Positions 43,263 through 53,162 of a DNA stretch of 64,000 bases are shown here, piece by piece. The stretch is from Natronosalvus hydrolyticus (lineage in GTDB: Archaea; Halobacteriota; Halobacteria; Halobacteriales; Natrialbaceae), in the NCBI GenBank assembly GCA_025517525.1, contig JAOPJZ010000001.1, positions 310,001-374,000 of the forward strand. Reading direction: 5' to 3'. A program made the translations under genes and the position numbers. The notes under the pieces were generated by a model. The model was not told the origin of the DNA. It ran no database searches and saw only the letters and a list, made by a program, of their open reading frames with translations. Positions within the stretch are counted from its first letter, which is position 1. The number at the start of each line of letters is the position of its first letter.

Positions 43263-44901
43263 GAGGCTCACCTCCGTCGGTCTCGAGGCCACCCTCGAGT
43301 GCCATGCCCGCCCGTTCACCCAGCGCGGTGTCGATCGCGTTCAACAGTGCTCTGGCCTTCGCGAGCGTTTCGTCGTATTCGCTGGCGGGGTCCGAGTCGT
43401 GGACGATGCCGGCACCGACACGGAGGTGGTACGCCTCACCGTAACGCACCAGTGTCCGAATCACGATGTTGATCGTCGCCCGGCCGTCGAAACCGGCGAT
43501 AGCGACGCCGCCGGTGTAGGGGCCACGCTGAGTGGCCTCGAGTTCGTCGATGATCTCCATCGTTCGCGGCTTGGGTGCCCCGGTGATCGTCCCGCCGGGG
43601 AATGTTGCGGCGATGGCATCGGCGAGCGTCGCGTCCGAGCGAAGGCTGCCGGTAACGTTCGAGACTAGATGCATGACCTCGGAGTAGCGGTCGATGCGTC
43701 GGTACTCCTCGACGTCGACGCTGCCGTAGGCACAGACGGCGCCGAGGTCGTTTCGCTCGAGGTCGACCAGCATGGCGTGTTCGGCCCGCTCCTTTTCGTC
43801 GCCGAGCAGGTCCGCCTCGAGTTCGTCGTCTTTGGCCGGCGTCGAACCTCGTGGCCGGGTGCCGGCAATGGGTTCGGTCCGAACGAACGCCCCATCGCGC
43901 TCGAGTAAGAGTTCCGGGCTGGCACTGACCAGGTCGACGGCACGACACTCGAGCAGACAGGAGTACGGTGCCGGGTTGACGCGACGGAGGGCGTCATAGG
44001 CCTCGACCGGGTGGACCGCGGCCGGGGCGACCAGTCGCTGGGAGATGTTGGCCTGAAAGGTGTCGCCGTCGCGGATGTACGCTTTCACCCGTCGAACGCG
44101 GTCAGCGAAGGCGTCCCGGCCGCAGTCGCTTTCGAACGTCGCCTCCGGGTCCGATACGGGGGGTTCGCCGATCGAAGGGTCCCCGGAGACGGCAGTGCGA
44201 GCCAACTCGAGGGCTCGTTCCCGGCCGCGCTCGTAGGCCTCTCGAGCGATTTCACGACGTGATTCGGCGGTGTGACTGTCTGTGGTGTCGGACGGGTCAA
44301 CCGGCACAACCACTCGAGGACATGCCGTCACCCGAAGCGTCGTCGTCTCTCCAGCCCGCGTCGGACACTCCCAGGCGGCAAACCGGTCGAACAGTCCCAT
44401 CTCGAGGCGAGGCAACCCACGGTCGTCGACGGCGGATTCGGACAGGTCTTCGAGTTCGCGAGCGATGTCGTACGACAGCCAACCGGCGACGCCACACGGA
44501 TAGGGAACGTCACAGTCGCCCCGGACGAGCGTCGCCGTCTCGAGCAGTCCCTCGAGGGCGGCCAGTGTCGGTGCCATCTCCGAATCCGGGTTGCGACAAC
44601 GGGCTGCCTGATTGACGGTCAGTGTCTCGACCGGGTCCACACCGAAATAGCCCCAGCCGGATTGTCCGCCGGTCGTCTCGAGAAAGACGCCGTTCGCCCC
44701 GTCCCGAACCCGTTTGTAGGCCACGAACGGATCCTCGACGGATACCCGGACTTCGACGGGAATTCGAATCGCGGCCATCATCGGTGTCTCGTCGGTCGCC
44801 CCTGTCGCCGGGCCTTGAGCATTGCCGGCGACGGTGGGATCGACCGAATCGACGAGGTCGACGAACGCCTGTTCGTCGGTGATGACGCGCGGGTCGTTCA
44901 T
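43255..44901 (-). CDS. pabB: Aminodeoxychorismate synthase component I (chorismate-using)
   Basis: A 548-residue chorismate-using enzyme from the ATG at 44901 ([20 protein letters not shown]). The N-terminal half has [14 protein letters not shown]; the catalytic half has [77 protein letters not shown] and [20 protein letters not shown] near the end. These are the motifs of the TrpE/PabB/MenF family. PI-A-G-T-R-P-R-G is shared by TrpE and PabB, so an anthranilate role is not excluded. The order pabB-pabA-pabC with overlaps of 8 bases points to p-aminobenzoate-type synthesis. Confidence 0.9.
   Translation of the reverse strand: MNDPRVITDEQAFVDLVDSVDPTVAGNAQGPATGATDETPMMAAIRIPVEVRVSVEDPFVAYKRVRDGANGVFLETTGGQSGWGYFGVDPVETLTVNQAARCRNPDSEMAPTLAALEGLLETATLVRGDCDVPYPCGVAGWLSYDIARELEDLSESAVDDRGLPRLEMGLFDRFAAWECPTRAGETTTLRVTACPRVVVPVDPSDTTDSHTAESRREIAREAYERGRERALELARTAVSGDPSIGEPPVSDPEATFESDCGRDAFADRVRRVKAYIRDGDTFQANISQRLVAPAAVHPVEAYDALRRVNPAPYSCLLECRAVDLVSASPELLLERDGAFVRTEPIAGTRPRGSTPAKDDELEADLLGDEKERAEHAMLVDLERNDLGAVCAYGSVDVEEYRRIDRYSEVMHLVSNVTGSLRSDATLADAIAATFPGGTITGAPKPRTMEIIDELEATQRGPYTGGVAIAGFDGRATINIVIRTLVRYGEAYHLRVGAGIVHDSDPASEYDETLAKARALLNAIDTALGERAGMALEGGLETDGGEPRE
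43268..43275 (-). promoter_or_regulatory. Ribosome binding site deciding the pabA start
   Basis: The complement reads GGAGGTGA, fully complementary to the 3' end of archaeal 16S rRNA, and lies six bases before the GTG at 43262. It supports translational coupling with pabB. Confidence 0.8.
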
Positions 44902-44924
44902 GCTCGGCACAAGGCAGCGCCGGC

Positions 44925-45749
44925 CTAACGCTTTTGCGGTTCCAGATGGACCGAACCGACCGATACCCGGCGGTCGGCCTCGAGCGAACCGACCGGTTTC
45001 GTTCGATGATTGCCGGGAGTGGATTCCTCGCTCGTGTCCCCACCAGACCCAGAATCTCCATCCACGATGAGTAGGTCGACCCCTTCGGTTTCCGCTCCTG
45101 GAAAGACCGTGACGGCGTCGGCCAGGAGCGGCGCGATGAGCCCAGCAGTTACTGCCCGCGGGTCCTCGAGCGATGGTTCCAGGGCGATTCGATCGCCCGT
45201 TTCGACCCCCCATCGTTCGACCAGCGAGTTCGCCGCCGCGAGCACACGCTGGTGGCTGTACACCGTGGCCTCACTCGCAGTCAGGCTCGGTGGGTCAACC
45301 AGGAGCGGCGTGTCGGGAGCGATATCCACCGGCGGGAATGACGGGTTCTCACTCCACAGACCGCTCTCGAGGTGTCTGGCTGCCGGCTCATCCGGATTGT
45401 CACCGTAGCCAATACGCTGGAGCCCCGGATACGTCGCATACGTCTCGAGGTCCGCAGTTGGGGCCACGAGCGTTCGGACGGACTCGAGCGCCTCGTCCCG
45501 TGGCGGGTCGAAACAGGTCGTTCCCTCGAGCAGTGCCGTCCCGAAAAACGCGACTGTCGGTAGCGGACCGCTCCCGGCGATTCCAACGGTAACGTCCCGT
45601 CTAACGCCGGTATGGCGCAGGAAGTTGCCGGCTTTCCACGCCGTCGTCCGCAGCCAATGGGCGTCGAACTGTCGCCCGGTCGCGTCCTCGAGTGCCGGCC
45701 GGTCGGTTCGCGACTCGCGCCCGAAGTACGCATCCAGCGTCTTCTCCAT
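44925..45749 (-). CDS. Degenerate ANL-fold (acyl-CoA synthetase-like) protein
   Basis: A 274-residue protein starting [20 protein letters not shown]. The first 200 residues follow the N-terminal subdomain of AMP-forming acyl-CoA synthetases: [40 protein letters not shown], and a later [20 protein letters not shown]. The ATP-binding loop (T-S-G-T-T-G-x-P-K) is replaced by [15 protein letters not shown], and the C-terminal domain is missing. It is therefore unlikely to activate acids and may be a regulatory or structural relative. It lies 23 bases upstream of pabB on the same strand and probably heads the operon. Confidence 0.75.
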   Translation of the reverse strand: MEKTLDAYFGRESRTDRPALEDATGRQFDAHWLRTTAWKAGNFLRHTGVRRDVTVGIAGSGPLPTVAFFGTALLEGTTCFDPPRDEALESVRTLVAPTADLETYATYPGLQRIGYGDNPDEPAARHLESGLWSENPSFPPVDIAPDTPLLVDPPSLTASEATVYSHQRVLAAANSLVERWGVETGDRIALEPSLEDPRAVTAGLIAPLLADAVTVFPGAETEGVDLLIVDGDSGSGGDTSEESTPGNHRTKPVGSLEADRRVSVGSVHLEPQKR

Positions 45750-46037
45750 GGGTGGCGATTGGGGACCGGGTCACAAAAGTGAGCCACTTTGGGTTGGACA
45801 CCGTCGCTAGGCGATTGCGGGAGACGATCGTCACACCATTCCCTGCAGGCGCGAGTTTTCGACGGTGCGGGAACTCGAGCCCCCCTCAGGATTGTGTAAC
45901 TGTTTTTCGGCCAGCGACCATCCCGGTTTGTCGCCACCACGACACCGAACTCAATCACTCGAGCGAGTGACAGTGTTGTCAGATCAGCTGTCAATCGGAA
46001 CGTCAACATTTATTGTGGTTTCCAAACAGGTCTGTGC

Positions 46038-47204
46038 ATGGACGTACGAACCGCGTTTTTCGTGTTTATGCTGGCGGTTTTCGGGTACATTGCGGCGCTG
46101 ATGGTGTTACCGCTGTTTCCGTACGTCATGGCTGCGGGGTTGCTCGCGTTCATCCTCTTTCCGACACAGAAACGTCTCGAACGGCGCCTCGAGTCGACTC
46201 CGATATCGGGCCGCCTCCAGTCGAAAATAGTCGCGTTCGGCCTGACGGCATTTGCGCTGGTAGCCGCTGTCGTTCCGCTCGCCGTGTTTTCTATCGTGGT
46301 GTTACAGACCGTCGTCGCGTATCTCAGATCGTTTGACGGGCCGGAAGCGGTCGAAGAACTGCAGGCGTTCGCTCGTGAAATCGGGCTCGACGACGACACG
46401 GTCGCTTCCATCGAGGAACAGATACTCTCGGAAATCGAGACCGAAGTCCTCACCGACGTGATCGATATCGTGGTCGGAGAGTCCTTGCGCCTGTTGAATC
46501 TGGGTATCGAAATGGGGATTGGCTTGCTGGTTCTGGTCTTCTTGCTGTATTACTTGCTGGTCGACGGCGACACGTTCGTTGCCTGGCTCGGCGAGATCGC
46601 CCCGCTCGAGCCAACCATTCGGGACGAGCTCTTCGACGAGGTCAACAACGTCACCTGGGCGGTCATCAAGAGCCACGTGCTGGTCGCCGTCGTCGAAGGG
46701 ATACTCGGCGGCTTCGGCCTCTGGCTGGTCGGCATCTCCAACGTCGCCTTCTGGACGATGGTGATGATCATCGTCTCGTTCCTCCCGGCCATCGGCGTCT
46801 GGTTCGTCTGGGGCCCAGCAGTGGGCTATCTGGCTGCGATTGGCGAACCGACGCTCGCTCTCGTCTTGCTGTTGTACGGCCTCGCCGTCCTTTCAGTCGT
46901 CGACAACTACCTACGGGCGATTTTCGTCGACCGAAGTTCCGGACTCCATCCGGCTGTCGTCCTGATCGGCGTCATCGGCGGTATCTACCTGCTCGGCATC
47001 ATGGGTCTGTTCCTCGGCCCCGTTCTCCTGGCTGTGTTCAAAGCCGGGCTCAACGTCTTCGGTGAAGCCTACGGCAATCTCGAACCCCGGGCACAGCTAG
47101 CCGATACCGACGTCGCACAAGGCGGCGGATCCGGCGGCCGGCGGAACAATCGAATCAACGGTCCGCCGCCAAGCCAGGACACGGGAAATGACGACTCCGA
47201 GTGA
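46038..47204 (+). CDS. AI-2E family transporter (PerM-like)
   Basis: A 388-residue membrane protein with about eight hydrophobic segments. The start MDVRTAFFVFMLAVFGYIAA is typical. The middle has a charged loop with VEELQAFAREIGLDDDTVAS, then VFLLYYLLVDGDTFVAWLGE and LPAIGVWFVWGPAVGYLAAI, and late GGIYLLGIMGLFLGPVLLAV, all AI-2E/UPF0118 signatures. The name comes from a proposed autoinducer exporter; some relatives are Na+/H+ antiporters. The C-terminal tail is glycine-rich and hydrophilic. The TGA stop at 47202-47204 is exactly the target duplication of a family A element. Confidence 0.9.
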   Translation: MDVRTAFFVFMLAVFGYIAALMVLPLFPYVMAAGLLAFILFPTQKRLERRLESTPISGRLQSKIVAFGLTAFALVAAVVPLAVFSIVVLQTVVAYLRSFDGPEAVEELQAFAREIGLDDDTVASIEEQILSEIETEVLTDVIDIVVGESLRLLNLGIEMGIGLLVLVFLLYYLLVDGDTFVAWLGEIAPLEPTIRDELFDEVNNVTWAVIKSHVLVAVVEGILGGFGLWLVGISNVAFWTMVMIIVSFLPAIGVWFVWGPAVGYLAAIGEPTLALVLLLYGLAVLSVVDNYLRAIFVDRSSGLHPAVVLIGVIGGIYLLGIMGLFLGPVLLAVFKAGLNVFGEAYGNLEPRAQLADTDVAQGGGSGGRRNNRINGPPPSQDTGNDDSE

Positions 47205-47284
47205 GACGGTTTCCTGTCGTCTCTTACCGGTGATTGCCGACCCGGTGTGGGCAATCACCGGTAAAAAAGTTACAGTAGACTGTA
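47205..47284. mobile_element. Palindromic MITE-like element, family A copy 3
   Basis: An 80-bp copy with core ACCGGTGATTGCC / GGGCAATCACCGGT and ends GACGGTTTCCTGT and complement TACAGTCTACTGT. It is flanked by TGA at 47202-47204 and 47285-47287; the left TGA is the stop codon of the transporter gene. Confidence 0.8.
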
Positions 47285-47418
47285 TGAAACGTCCCTTTTC
47301 GTCTCGAGCTCTCGAAATGAATCCCAATTGACTCTGTTGATATGCTCGGTAGACGACAAGCGTTGGCTGCTGACTATAGAGGATGGGTTCAGCACGATGG
47401 GGCGTTTTGTTCCATGGT

Positions 47419-47823
47419 TTAGGTGCGTTCCGGGGCGTCGAACACCTGTGTTGGTCCTCCTGTGACCACCCATGCCGAGAAGCCACCCTCCAGGTGTGCG
47501 ACGCGTTCGAGGCCCAATTGCTGTGCTCGCCGCGCGGCGAGCGCCGACCGTGACCCGGTGGCACAGTAGAACACGAGTTCCGCTGCATTGTCGAATTTAT
47601 CCTTGTAATGGGGACTGTTGGGATCCAGATGGGTCTCCAGCCGCCCCATCGGCGCGTGAATCCCTCCGCGAACCATGCCCGCGGCCAACTCGTATATCTC
47701 ACGAACGTCGACGAAGTGGACGCCGTCTTCGTCGGTCAGCTCGACCGCCTCCTCGGGTGAGTACGCCTCGACGACGGCTTCAGCCTCCGCGACCAGTTCC
47801 TTGTACTCTGGCGTGATCGCCAT
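47419..47823 (-). CDS. Rhodanese-domain protein
   Basis: A 134-residue single rhodanese domain from the ATG at 47823 (MAITPEYKELVAEAEAVVEA). The CDC25-like DVREIYELAAGMVRGGIHAP loop lies near residue 40, the active-site loop CATGSRSALAARRA near residue 85, and the conserved EGGFSAWVVTGGP near the end. It can carry a persulfide on the active Cys, serving sulfur transfer or detoxification. The partner is unknown. The longer frame to 47991 adds unlike sequence. About 230 bases between it and mutS hold no gene. Confidence 0.9.
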   Translation of the reverse strand: MAITPEYKELVAEAEAVVEAYSPEEAVELTDEDGVHFVDVREIYELAAGMVRGGIHAPMGRLETHLDPNSPHYKDKFDNAAELVFYCATGSRSALAARRAQQLGLERVAHLEGGFSAWVVTGGPTQVFDAPERT

Positions 47824-48053
47824 CTTTCTGCGGTGATCGGTCGGTTCTCTCTGGCAACCGGTGGCGTGTGGTGACATCGCTAGATCACTCTTATTCCTAC
47901 ATGGCTCAGTTACATAGCGGCGACTGGTGACGAATTTGCACGGGTTAACCGAGGGGCAATCGGTGACCGATTCGCACTGTGTATTCATCACGACTGCCGA
48001 AACCTATCATTGAGGTCGAGATTTCAACAAAGCTCACGATTTCCTGTACGTCG

Positions 48054-50744
48054 TCACTCCTCGAGGAGCCGTTTGAGCCGGTCGAGTTCGGTCAACGCTT
48101 CCACGGGCGTCAGGTGTGCCAGGTCGAGCGCTCGGAGTTCAGCAGCCACGTCTGTCGGGTCGTCGCCGCCATCCGAACTCATCCGCGTCCCGACGACCTG
48201 AGAATCGACGAGTCGCTCGCCGTCGCCTGCCTCCTCATTTCGCTCGTTGTCTGTCCCAGTTCCGGCCAGTTCCTGCGAGCGCTCGAGTACCGGTTCGGGG
48301 ACGCCCGCGGCCGTTGCTACCTCGACGCCGTAAGAGCCGTCGGCAGTCCCCCGTTTGAGGCTGTGGTTGAACTCGATTTCCCCGTCGACATCGGTCGCCT
48401 CGAACTGGAACGTTTCGGCAGCCTCGAGTTCGGACGCCAGTTCCGTCAGGGGGTGATGGTGGGTTGCAAAGAGTGCAATCGCCCCGATTTCGTCGTGGAT
48501 GTGCTCGGTAATCGCCTGAGCGATGGCGAGACCGTCCGCCGTCGAGGTCCCGCGTCCCACTTCGTCTAACAGCACGAGTGACTGCTCGTCGGCTTCACGC
48601 AACACCGTCGAGAGCTCTTCCATCTCGATCATGAACGTCGAGCGACCGCCAGCGATGTCGTCGCTGGCACCGACGCGGGTAAAGATCCGGTCGAACGGCG
48701 TTAGTCGAACGCGTTCGGCGGGGACGAAACTCCCCATCTGGGCCAGAAGGGTGATCTGTGCCACCTGGCGCATGTACGTCGACTTACCGGACATATTCGG
48801 GCCGGTGATGATCGAGAGTCGCGTGTCCGAATCGAAGACCGCGTCGTTTGGAACGAACGACGACTGGGTTCGTTCGACGACCGGATGGCGTCCGGCCTCG
48901 ATCTCGAGGTGGCTGCTCCCATCGTTCGACCTATCGCGCTCGAGTATCGTCGGCTTGCAGTACTCGCGCTCGGCGGCGACGGTTGCCAGCGAGCAAAGCG
49001 CATCGAGGGCGGCAAGCGCGTCCGCCAGGTCCTGCACGCGTTCGACCTCGCTCCCAACGGTTTCGCGCACGGTACAGAACAGATCGTACTCCCGTTCGTC
49101 CGCCCGGTGGGTCGCACCGACGATTTCGTCCTCTCGCGATTTGAGGTCGGGTGTGACGAAGCGCTCGGCTCGTTTGAGCGTCTGTCGGCGCTGATACTCC
49201 TCGGGCACGGCGTCGAGGTTCGGGTTCGTTACCTCGATGTAGTAGCCATGCACCGAGTTGTGACCGACTTTGAGTGAGCTAACTCCGGTTCGCTCCCGTT
49301 CGCGGGCCTCGAGGTCGTCGATCCACTGTTTCCCGTCCCGTTTGGTCGCTCGCAGTTCATCGAGTGTGTCGTCGTAGCCGTCAGCGATGATACCGCCCTC
49401 GGTGATTTCGTGGGGCGGATCGGCCACGATAGATCGTTCGATGCACTCTCGAACGTCTTCCAGCGGGTCCAGTGCCTCGAGAATCGTCTGGAGTCGATCG
49501 GCCTCGACGCCCTCGAGCGCGTCCCGAACGTCGGGAACGACCGCGAGCGTGTCGTGCAGCGAACGCAGATCGCGAGCGTTCGCCCGCTCTCGCGAGATGC
49601 GCCCGATCAGCCGCTCGAGATCGTACACGGCGCGCATCGATTCCTGTATCGTATTGCGTCGGCGCGGATCGTGTGTGAGTTCGTCGACGGCCTCGAGTCG
49701 AGCCTCGATTCGGTCGGCGTCGAGCAACGGTCTCCGGAGCCAGTCTCGAAGGCGGCGGCCACCGAGTGCGCTTGCGGTCTCGTCGAGGACGCCGATCAGG
49801 GTTGCTTCGTCCTGGCCGCGGACGGTTCGCGGTTCGAACAACTCGAGGCTTCGGACGGCGACGGCGTCGAGAAGCAGGTACTCCTGCGGATCGTAGCGAC
49901 GCAATCTGGTCAGATACTCGAGGCGCGTTCGTTCGCTACCGGTGTCGGCTTCGGTTCCGGTAGCCGAGTCGCTCTCCGTCACATCGACGCCGCCTCGAAC
50001 GTACTCGGCATAGGTCAACAACGCGCCGCAGGCTCGGATTTCGACGTCGCTGCTGACCAGCGACTCCGGTGATCCGAAGTACGACGTGAGTACATCAGTC
50101 GCTGCCTCGTGAGCGAAGGCCCCCTCATCGAACGGGGTCACCATGCAGGCGTCCGGCGTGAGCGACGATGGGGCGTTGGGGCCAAGGATGATCTCGGTCG
50201 GACGGAATCGGCTGATTTCGTCGGCAATTCGGTTGCGGTTGGTCGCACTGGTTACGAGGAAGTCGCCCGTGGAGACGTCGAGCAATGCGAGGCCGATTCG
50301 GCCATTCTCCGCCGTCAGCGCGGCTACGAAGTTGTTGTCGTCGGCCGAAAGCAGTTCGTCTTCGGTGATCGTTCCCGGAGTGATCACGCGGGTAACCGCA
50401 CGTTCGACGACGCCGGCCGATTCGCCCGGCTCTTCGATCTGGTCGGCTATCGCCACGCGGAAGCCCGCCTCGAGCAGCGATTCGATGTACGAGGCGGCGC
50501 TGTCGACAGGAACTCCAGTCATCGGATACTCGCCGGTCGAATCCTCCCGGCTGGTGAGCGTCAACTCGAGCAAGCGAGCGGTCGTTTCGGCTGCGCCACA
50601 GAAGGTCTCGTAGAAATCACCCACCTGAAAGAGCACGATGGCGTCGTCGTAGGTCGCACAGAGGTCGTGATACTGGGCCATCATCGGCGTGAGTTCGTCG
50701 CGTTTCTCAGCCATCGCCGATGGTGGTCCGAGCGCCGCGTCCAT
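48054..50744 (-). CDS. mutS: DNA mismatch repair protein MutS
   Basis: An 896-residue MutS1-type protein from the ATG at 50744 (MDAALGPPSAMAEKRDELTP). The mismatch-recognition F-x-E motif is in FQVGDFYETFCGAAE near residue 40. The connector, lever and clamp follow. The ABC ATPase has Walker A ITGPNMSGKSTYMRQVAQIT near residue 610, signature DDIAGGRSTFMIEMEELS, Walker B LVLLDEVGRGTSTADGLAIA and the THHHPLTELA loop. The C-terminal helices are present after a short acidic insertion. It recognises mispairs and signals to MutL. No mutL is adjacent in this window, unlike in some haloarchaea. Confidence 0.95.
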   Translation of the reverse strand: MDAALGPPSAMAEKRDELTPMMAQYHDLCATYDDAIVLFQVGDFYETFCGAAETTARLLELTLTSREDSTGEYPMTGVPVDSAASYIESLLEAGFRVAIADQIEEPGESAGVVERAVTRVITPGTITEDELLSADDNNFVAALTAENGRIGLALLDVSTGDFLVTSATNRNRIADEISRFRPTEIILGPNAPSSLTPDACMVTPFDEGAFAHEAATDVLTSYFGSPESLVSSDVEIRACGALLTYAEYVRGGVDVTESDSATGTEADTGSERTRLEYLTRLRRYDPQEYLLLDAVAVRSLELFEPRTVRGQDEATLIGVLDETASALGGRRLRDWLRRPLLDADRIEARLEAVDELTHDPRRRNTIQESMRAVYDLERLIGRISRERANARDLRSLHDTLAVVPDVRDALEGVEADRLQTILEALDPLEDVRECIERSIVADPPHEITEGGIIADGYDDTLDELRATKRDGKQWIDDLEARERERTGVSSLKVGHNSVHGYYIEVTNPNLDAVPEEYQRRQTLKRAERFVTPDLKSREDEIVGATHRADEREYDLFCTVRETVGSEVERVQDLADALAALDALCSLATVAAEREYCKPTILERDRSNDGSSHLEIEAGRHPVVERTQSSFVPNDAVFDSDTRLSIITGPNMSGKSTYMRQVAQITLLAQMGSFVPAERVRLTPFDRIFTRVGASDDIAGGRSTFMIEMEELSTVLREADEQSLVLLDEVGRGTSTADGLAIAQAITEHIHDEIGAIALFATHHHPLTELASELEAAETFQFEATDVDGEIEFNHSLKRGTADGSYGVEVATAAGVPEPVLERSQELAGTGTDNERNEEAGDGERLVDSQVVGTRMSSDGGDDPTDVAAELRALDLAHLTPVEALTELDRLKRLLEE

Positions 50745-50818
50745 ACACCATACCGACGCCTGCACGCAAAAATACCTGCTGATTGGCCCACCGACGCGAG
50801 CACTGAGTGACCGACTCA

Positions 50819-50894
50819 TACGGTTTGCTGTAACTTTTTACTGGTGATTGCCCATAGGTCGGCAATCACCGGTAAGAAACTATAGTAAACCGTA
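50819..50894. mobile_element. Palindromic MITE-like element, family A copy 4 (inserted beside a family C copy)
   Basis: A 76-bp copy with ends TACGGTTTGCTGT and complement TACGGTTTACTAT, flanked by TCA at 50816-50818 and 50895-50897. Removing it with one TCA rebuilds CTCA directly before the family C element at 50898, so it inserted into the left target duplication of that element. Confidence 0.8.
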
Positions 50895-50897
50895 TCA

Positions 50898-50977
50898 TGG
50901 CTTCCCAAACCTTAACCGGTGCGTGAAATCATGCGGTTGCGTTCGATTTCACGCATGAGTCGACGTTTGGGAGGGGA
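50898..50977. mobile_element. Palindromic MITE-like element, family C copy 2
   Basis: An 80-bp copy with ends TGGCTTCCCAAAC and complement TCCCCTCCCAAAC and internal arms GTGCGTGAAATC / GATTTCACGCAT. The target duplication is CTCA (right 50978-50981; the left copy is split by the family A element). Confidence 0.8.
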
Positions 50978-51055
50978 CTCAGGGGGATTGGTGTCACTGT
51001 ATTCCGGTAAGGAACAGCTCAGTCCGTCACTGACGGGTGAGACGATAACGAACTA

Positions 51056-51436
51056 TCAGTCGGTGTCGGCATCCGCCCCAGTCAGGGCATCGAAGCCACC
51101 CGGTGGCCGCTCGAAGTACCGGTCGTAGTGGTCGCGACAGCCGGGATTGAATTCAGCGTCACACGTCGGGCAGACGTTCTCGGCCCCGAGATATGCGTTG
51201 ACCGTCAGCGTCGAGTCACAGACGCCACAGTAGACCGCGGGTTCGTCGAATCGCTCGAGTGGCCACGGCTCCGGGTCGTGATCGGCAACTGCGTCGTGAC
51301 ACTGAAAACAGGGGTAGAAAGTTTCACAGCAGCCAAATCGAAGTGCGACGATGTCCCGTTCGCTTGCCCAATGGGCACACCGGGTTTCGTCGTCGACCTC
51401 GAGGCCACGAACCGTGACGTTCGAACTGGGGCGCAC
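51056..51436 (-). CDS. CHY-type zinc-finger protein
   Basis: A 126-residue protein with a GTG start at 51436. The pattern TRCAHWASERDIVALRFGCC, PCFQCHDAVADH, VYCGVCDSTLTV, NVCPTCDAEFNPGCRDHYDR gives the paired Cys/His ligands of the CHY zinc-finger family, which binds about three zinc ions. In eukaryotes the motif belongs to ubiquitin ligases. Small microbial versions are of unknown function, perhaps redox-linked zinc proteins. It is cytosolic. It is followed upstream, on the same strand, by another small zinc protein gene. Confidence 0.87.
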   Translation of the reverse strand: MRPSSNVTVRGLEVDDETRCAHWASERDIVALRFGCCETFYPCFQCHDAVADHDPEPWPLERFDEPAVYCGVCDSTLTVNAYLGAENVCPTCDAEFNPGCRDHYDRYFERPPGGFDALTGADADTD

Positions 51437-51542
51437 GCTCGAGTGCTCGTCTGGGAGCGTCGTGAGTGTTTGGATGGCGGTTCGTTGGTGGCTGTGAAGA
51501 TGGCGGCCAGTCGGCGGCTGTGTGACCGGTACGTGTCGACGG

Positions 51543-51770
51543 TCACGCGAACTTTGGTCGTTCCGTGGTCACTTCGATGTCTCCGTCAACGCGGGGTTTT
51601 TCCGACCCGTTTGAGTAGATGTACTTCCCGGTGCTATCACACAGGGTACACTGGTAGGTTTCCATAATCTCGTTGATCAGTTCGCCGTCGGCGAAGTATA
51701 CGCGGCTCTGGGTGATCTGCAGGAACTGCGCCGTTTCACAGTTGGAACACTCGATCATATCGGCCGACAC
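51543..51770 (-). CDS. Small zinc-ribbon protein
   Basis: A 75-residue protein with two C-x2-C pairs, MIECSNCETAQFLQI near residue 7 and YQCTLCDSTGKYIY near residue 41, and a polar C-terminal tail ending TTERPKFA. It is probably a zinc-ribbon protein of unknown role. The start at residue 5 (MIECSNC) is also possible. The gene is 106 bases upstream of the CHY protein gene on the same strand. Confidence 0.75.
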   Translation of the reverse strand: MSADMIECSNCETAQFLQITQSRVYFADGELINEIMETYQCTLCDSTGKYIYSNGSEKPRVDGDIEVTTERPKFA

Positions 51771-51994
51771 ACTGCTATCCGTCGTAGTTATCCAGCGGGT
51801 ACTCTCGAGGCAATGTCTCGGTATCTCGAGTAGTGAGTGACTGTCGGCGGTCGTGTTTTCGAAACTCCAGCCTTCGTCAGCAGCCTCGAGGAGTCGGTCA
51901 GACGGCAGTTACTCGAGTGAAAGGTCCCATTTCTCGGTGGGTTCGACGAAACGACCAGCAGCATATTTTGTTGGAAACGCTCTGCTTTGGCTGG

Positions 51995-53011
51995 TTACAC
52001 TTCGAGGTCGACATCGATCCGTTCACCCGCTCGAGCGGACTCATAGGCCGCCTGGGTGAGCGCCGTTACGGTGAGGGCATCCCGGGCAGTCGCCGGTGGC
52101 TCGGTTCCCTCTCGAACGGTCTCGAGGAACGCAGCGGCTCGAGATTGCTCGGCTCGCGGGTCGATGTAGGGGTGGTGCTCGCCGCTATCGCGCTCGATTT
52201 CGAACATCCGTCTTGAGCCCCACTCTTTGCCCTCGAGATACACCGCCCCCTCGTCGTCCCAGATGTGGATGTGTTCTCTGACGGCCGGCGCGTCGCCGAG
52301 AAATGAAAACGTCCCGGTCGCGCCGTTGGCAAAGCGAACGTCGAGATGTGCACGTCGGTCGATTCGTTGCTCGTCGTCGTGGAAGTCCATCGAGGCACGG
52401 ACGGATTCGGGTTCGAGGCCGGTCGTCCAGCAAACGCCATCGAGGACGTGGCTGCCCGTATCGGCAAGAAAGCCACCGCCCGATAACGAGGGCTCGAGTC
52501 GCCAGGTCCCTGCGGAGTCGGCGACCCAGTCCTGGGTTATCGAGGCGGCCACCCACGTCGGCTCTCGGTCACGATAGCGTGCCCTGGCGTGTCGAAACGC
52601 CGCCTGCAGGTGGCGCTGATAGCCGACCATCAGGGTCGGTTCGTCCGCGTGCGCATCGCGAGCGACGAGGGCTTTCGCGTGCTCGAGGTCGACGGCCAGT
52701 GGCTTGTCGCAGTAGACGGCCAGCCCGCGGTCCATGGCGGCTACCACCTGCTCGTAGTGAACGGTGTGGGGCGTTCCGACGAGTACAGCGTCGAGTGGGG
52801 CGTCCTCGAGCATGGATTCGTACTTTCGATAACGGTGTGTTGACGCTATCGAAAATCGGTCGCCAACGGTGTCGAGACGATCTGTATCGACGTCACAGAC
52901 TGCAACGACGTCGCCGTCCGGATGCTGGACGAATCCTTCGCCGACCACGGTGCCGATATAGCCGAGGCCGACGATGCCAACTCGAGTGGGTGCGTGTGCC
53001 TGTTTTTCCAT
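51995..53011 (-). CDS. Gfo/Idh/MocA family oxidoreductase
   Basis: A 338-residue NAD(P)-dependent sugar dehydrogenase-like protein. The Rossmann motif is RVGIVGLGYIGTVVGEGFVQ near residue 10, and the conserved E-K-P motif reads YCDKPLAVDLEHAK near residue 100. SGGGFLADTGSHVLDGVCWT near residue 180 holds the family's catalytic His region. It probably oxidises a cyclic sugar or inositol compound; which one is unknown. It stands alone. Confidence 0.88.
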   Translation of the reverse strand: MEKQAHAPTRVGIVGLGYIGTVVGEGFVQHPDGDVVAVCDVDTDRLDTVGDRFSIASTHRYRKYESMLEDAPLDAVLVGTPHTVHYEQVVAAMDRGLAVYCDKPLAVDLEHAKALVARDAHADEPTLMVGYQRHLQAAFRHARARYRDREPTWVAASITQDWVADSAGTWRLEPSLSGGGFLADTGSHVLDGVCWTTGLEPESVRASMDFHDDEQRIDRRAHLDVRFANGATGTFSFLGDAPAVREHIHIWDDEGAVYLEGKEWGSRRMFEIERDSGEHHPYIDPRAEQSRAAAFLETVREGTEPPATARDALTVTALTQAAYESARAGERIDVDLEV

Positions 53012-53162
53012 ACCCTCGACTACGATGGCCCTGTATAACCTGTTTGGCCCGGCATCCGGCCTGTACGCCAGTCATACGCGCGTCTGTCTGAGTCGACGGT
53101 GAAAACCAGCGGGGCCCGCCGCCACCGCTGCTACTTTTGTACTGGCGTTCTAACGGCCTTCT

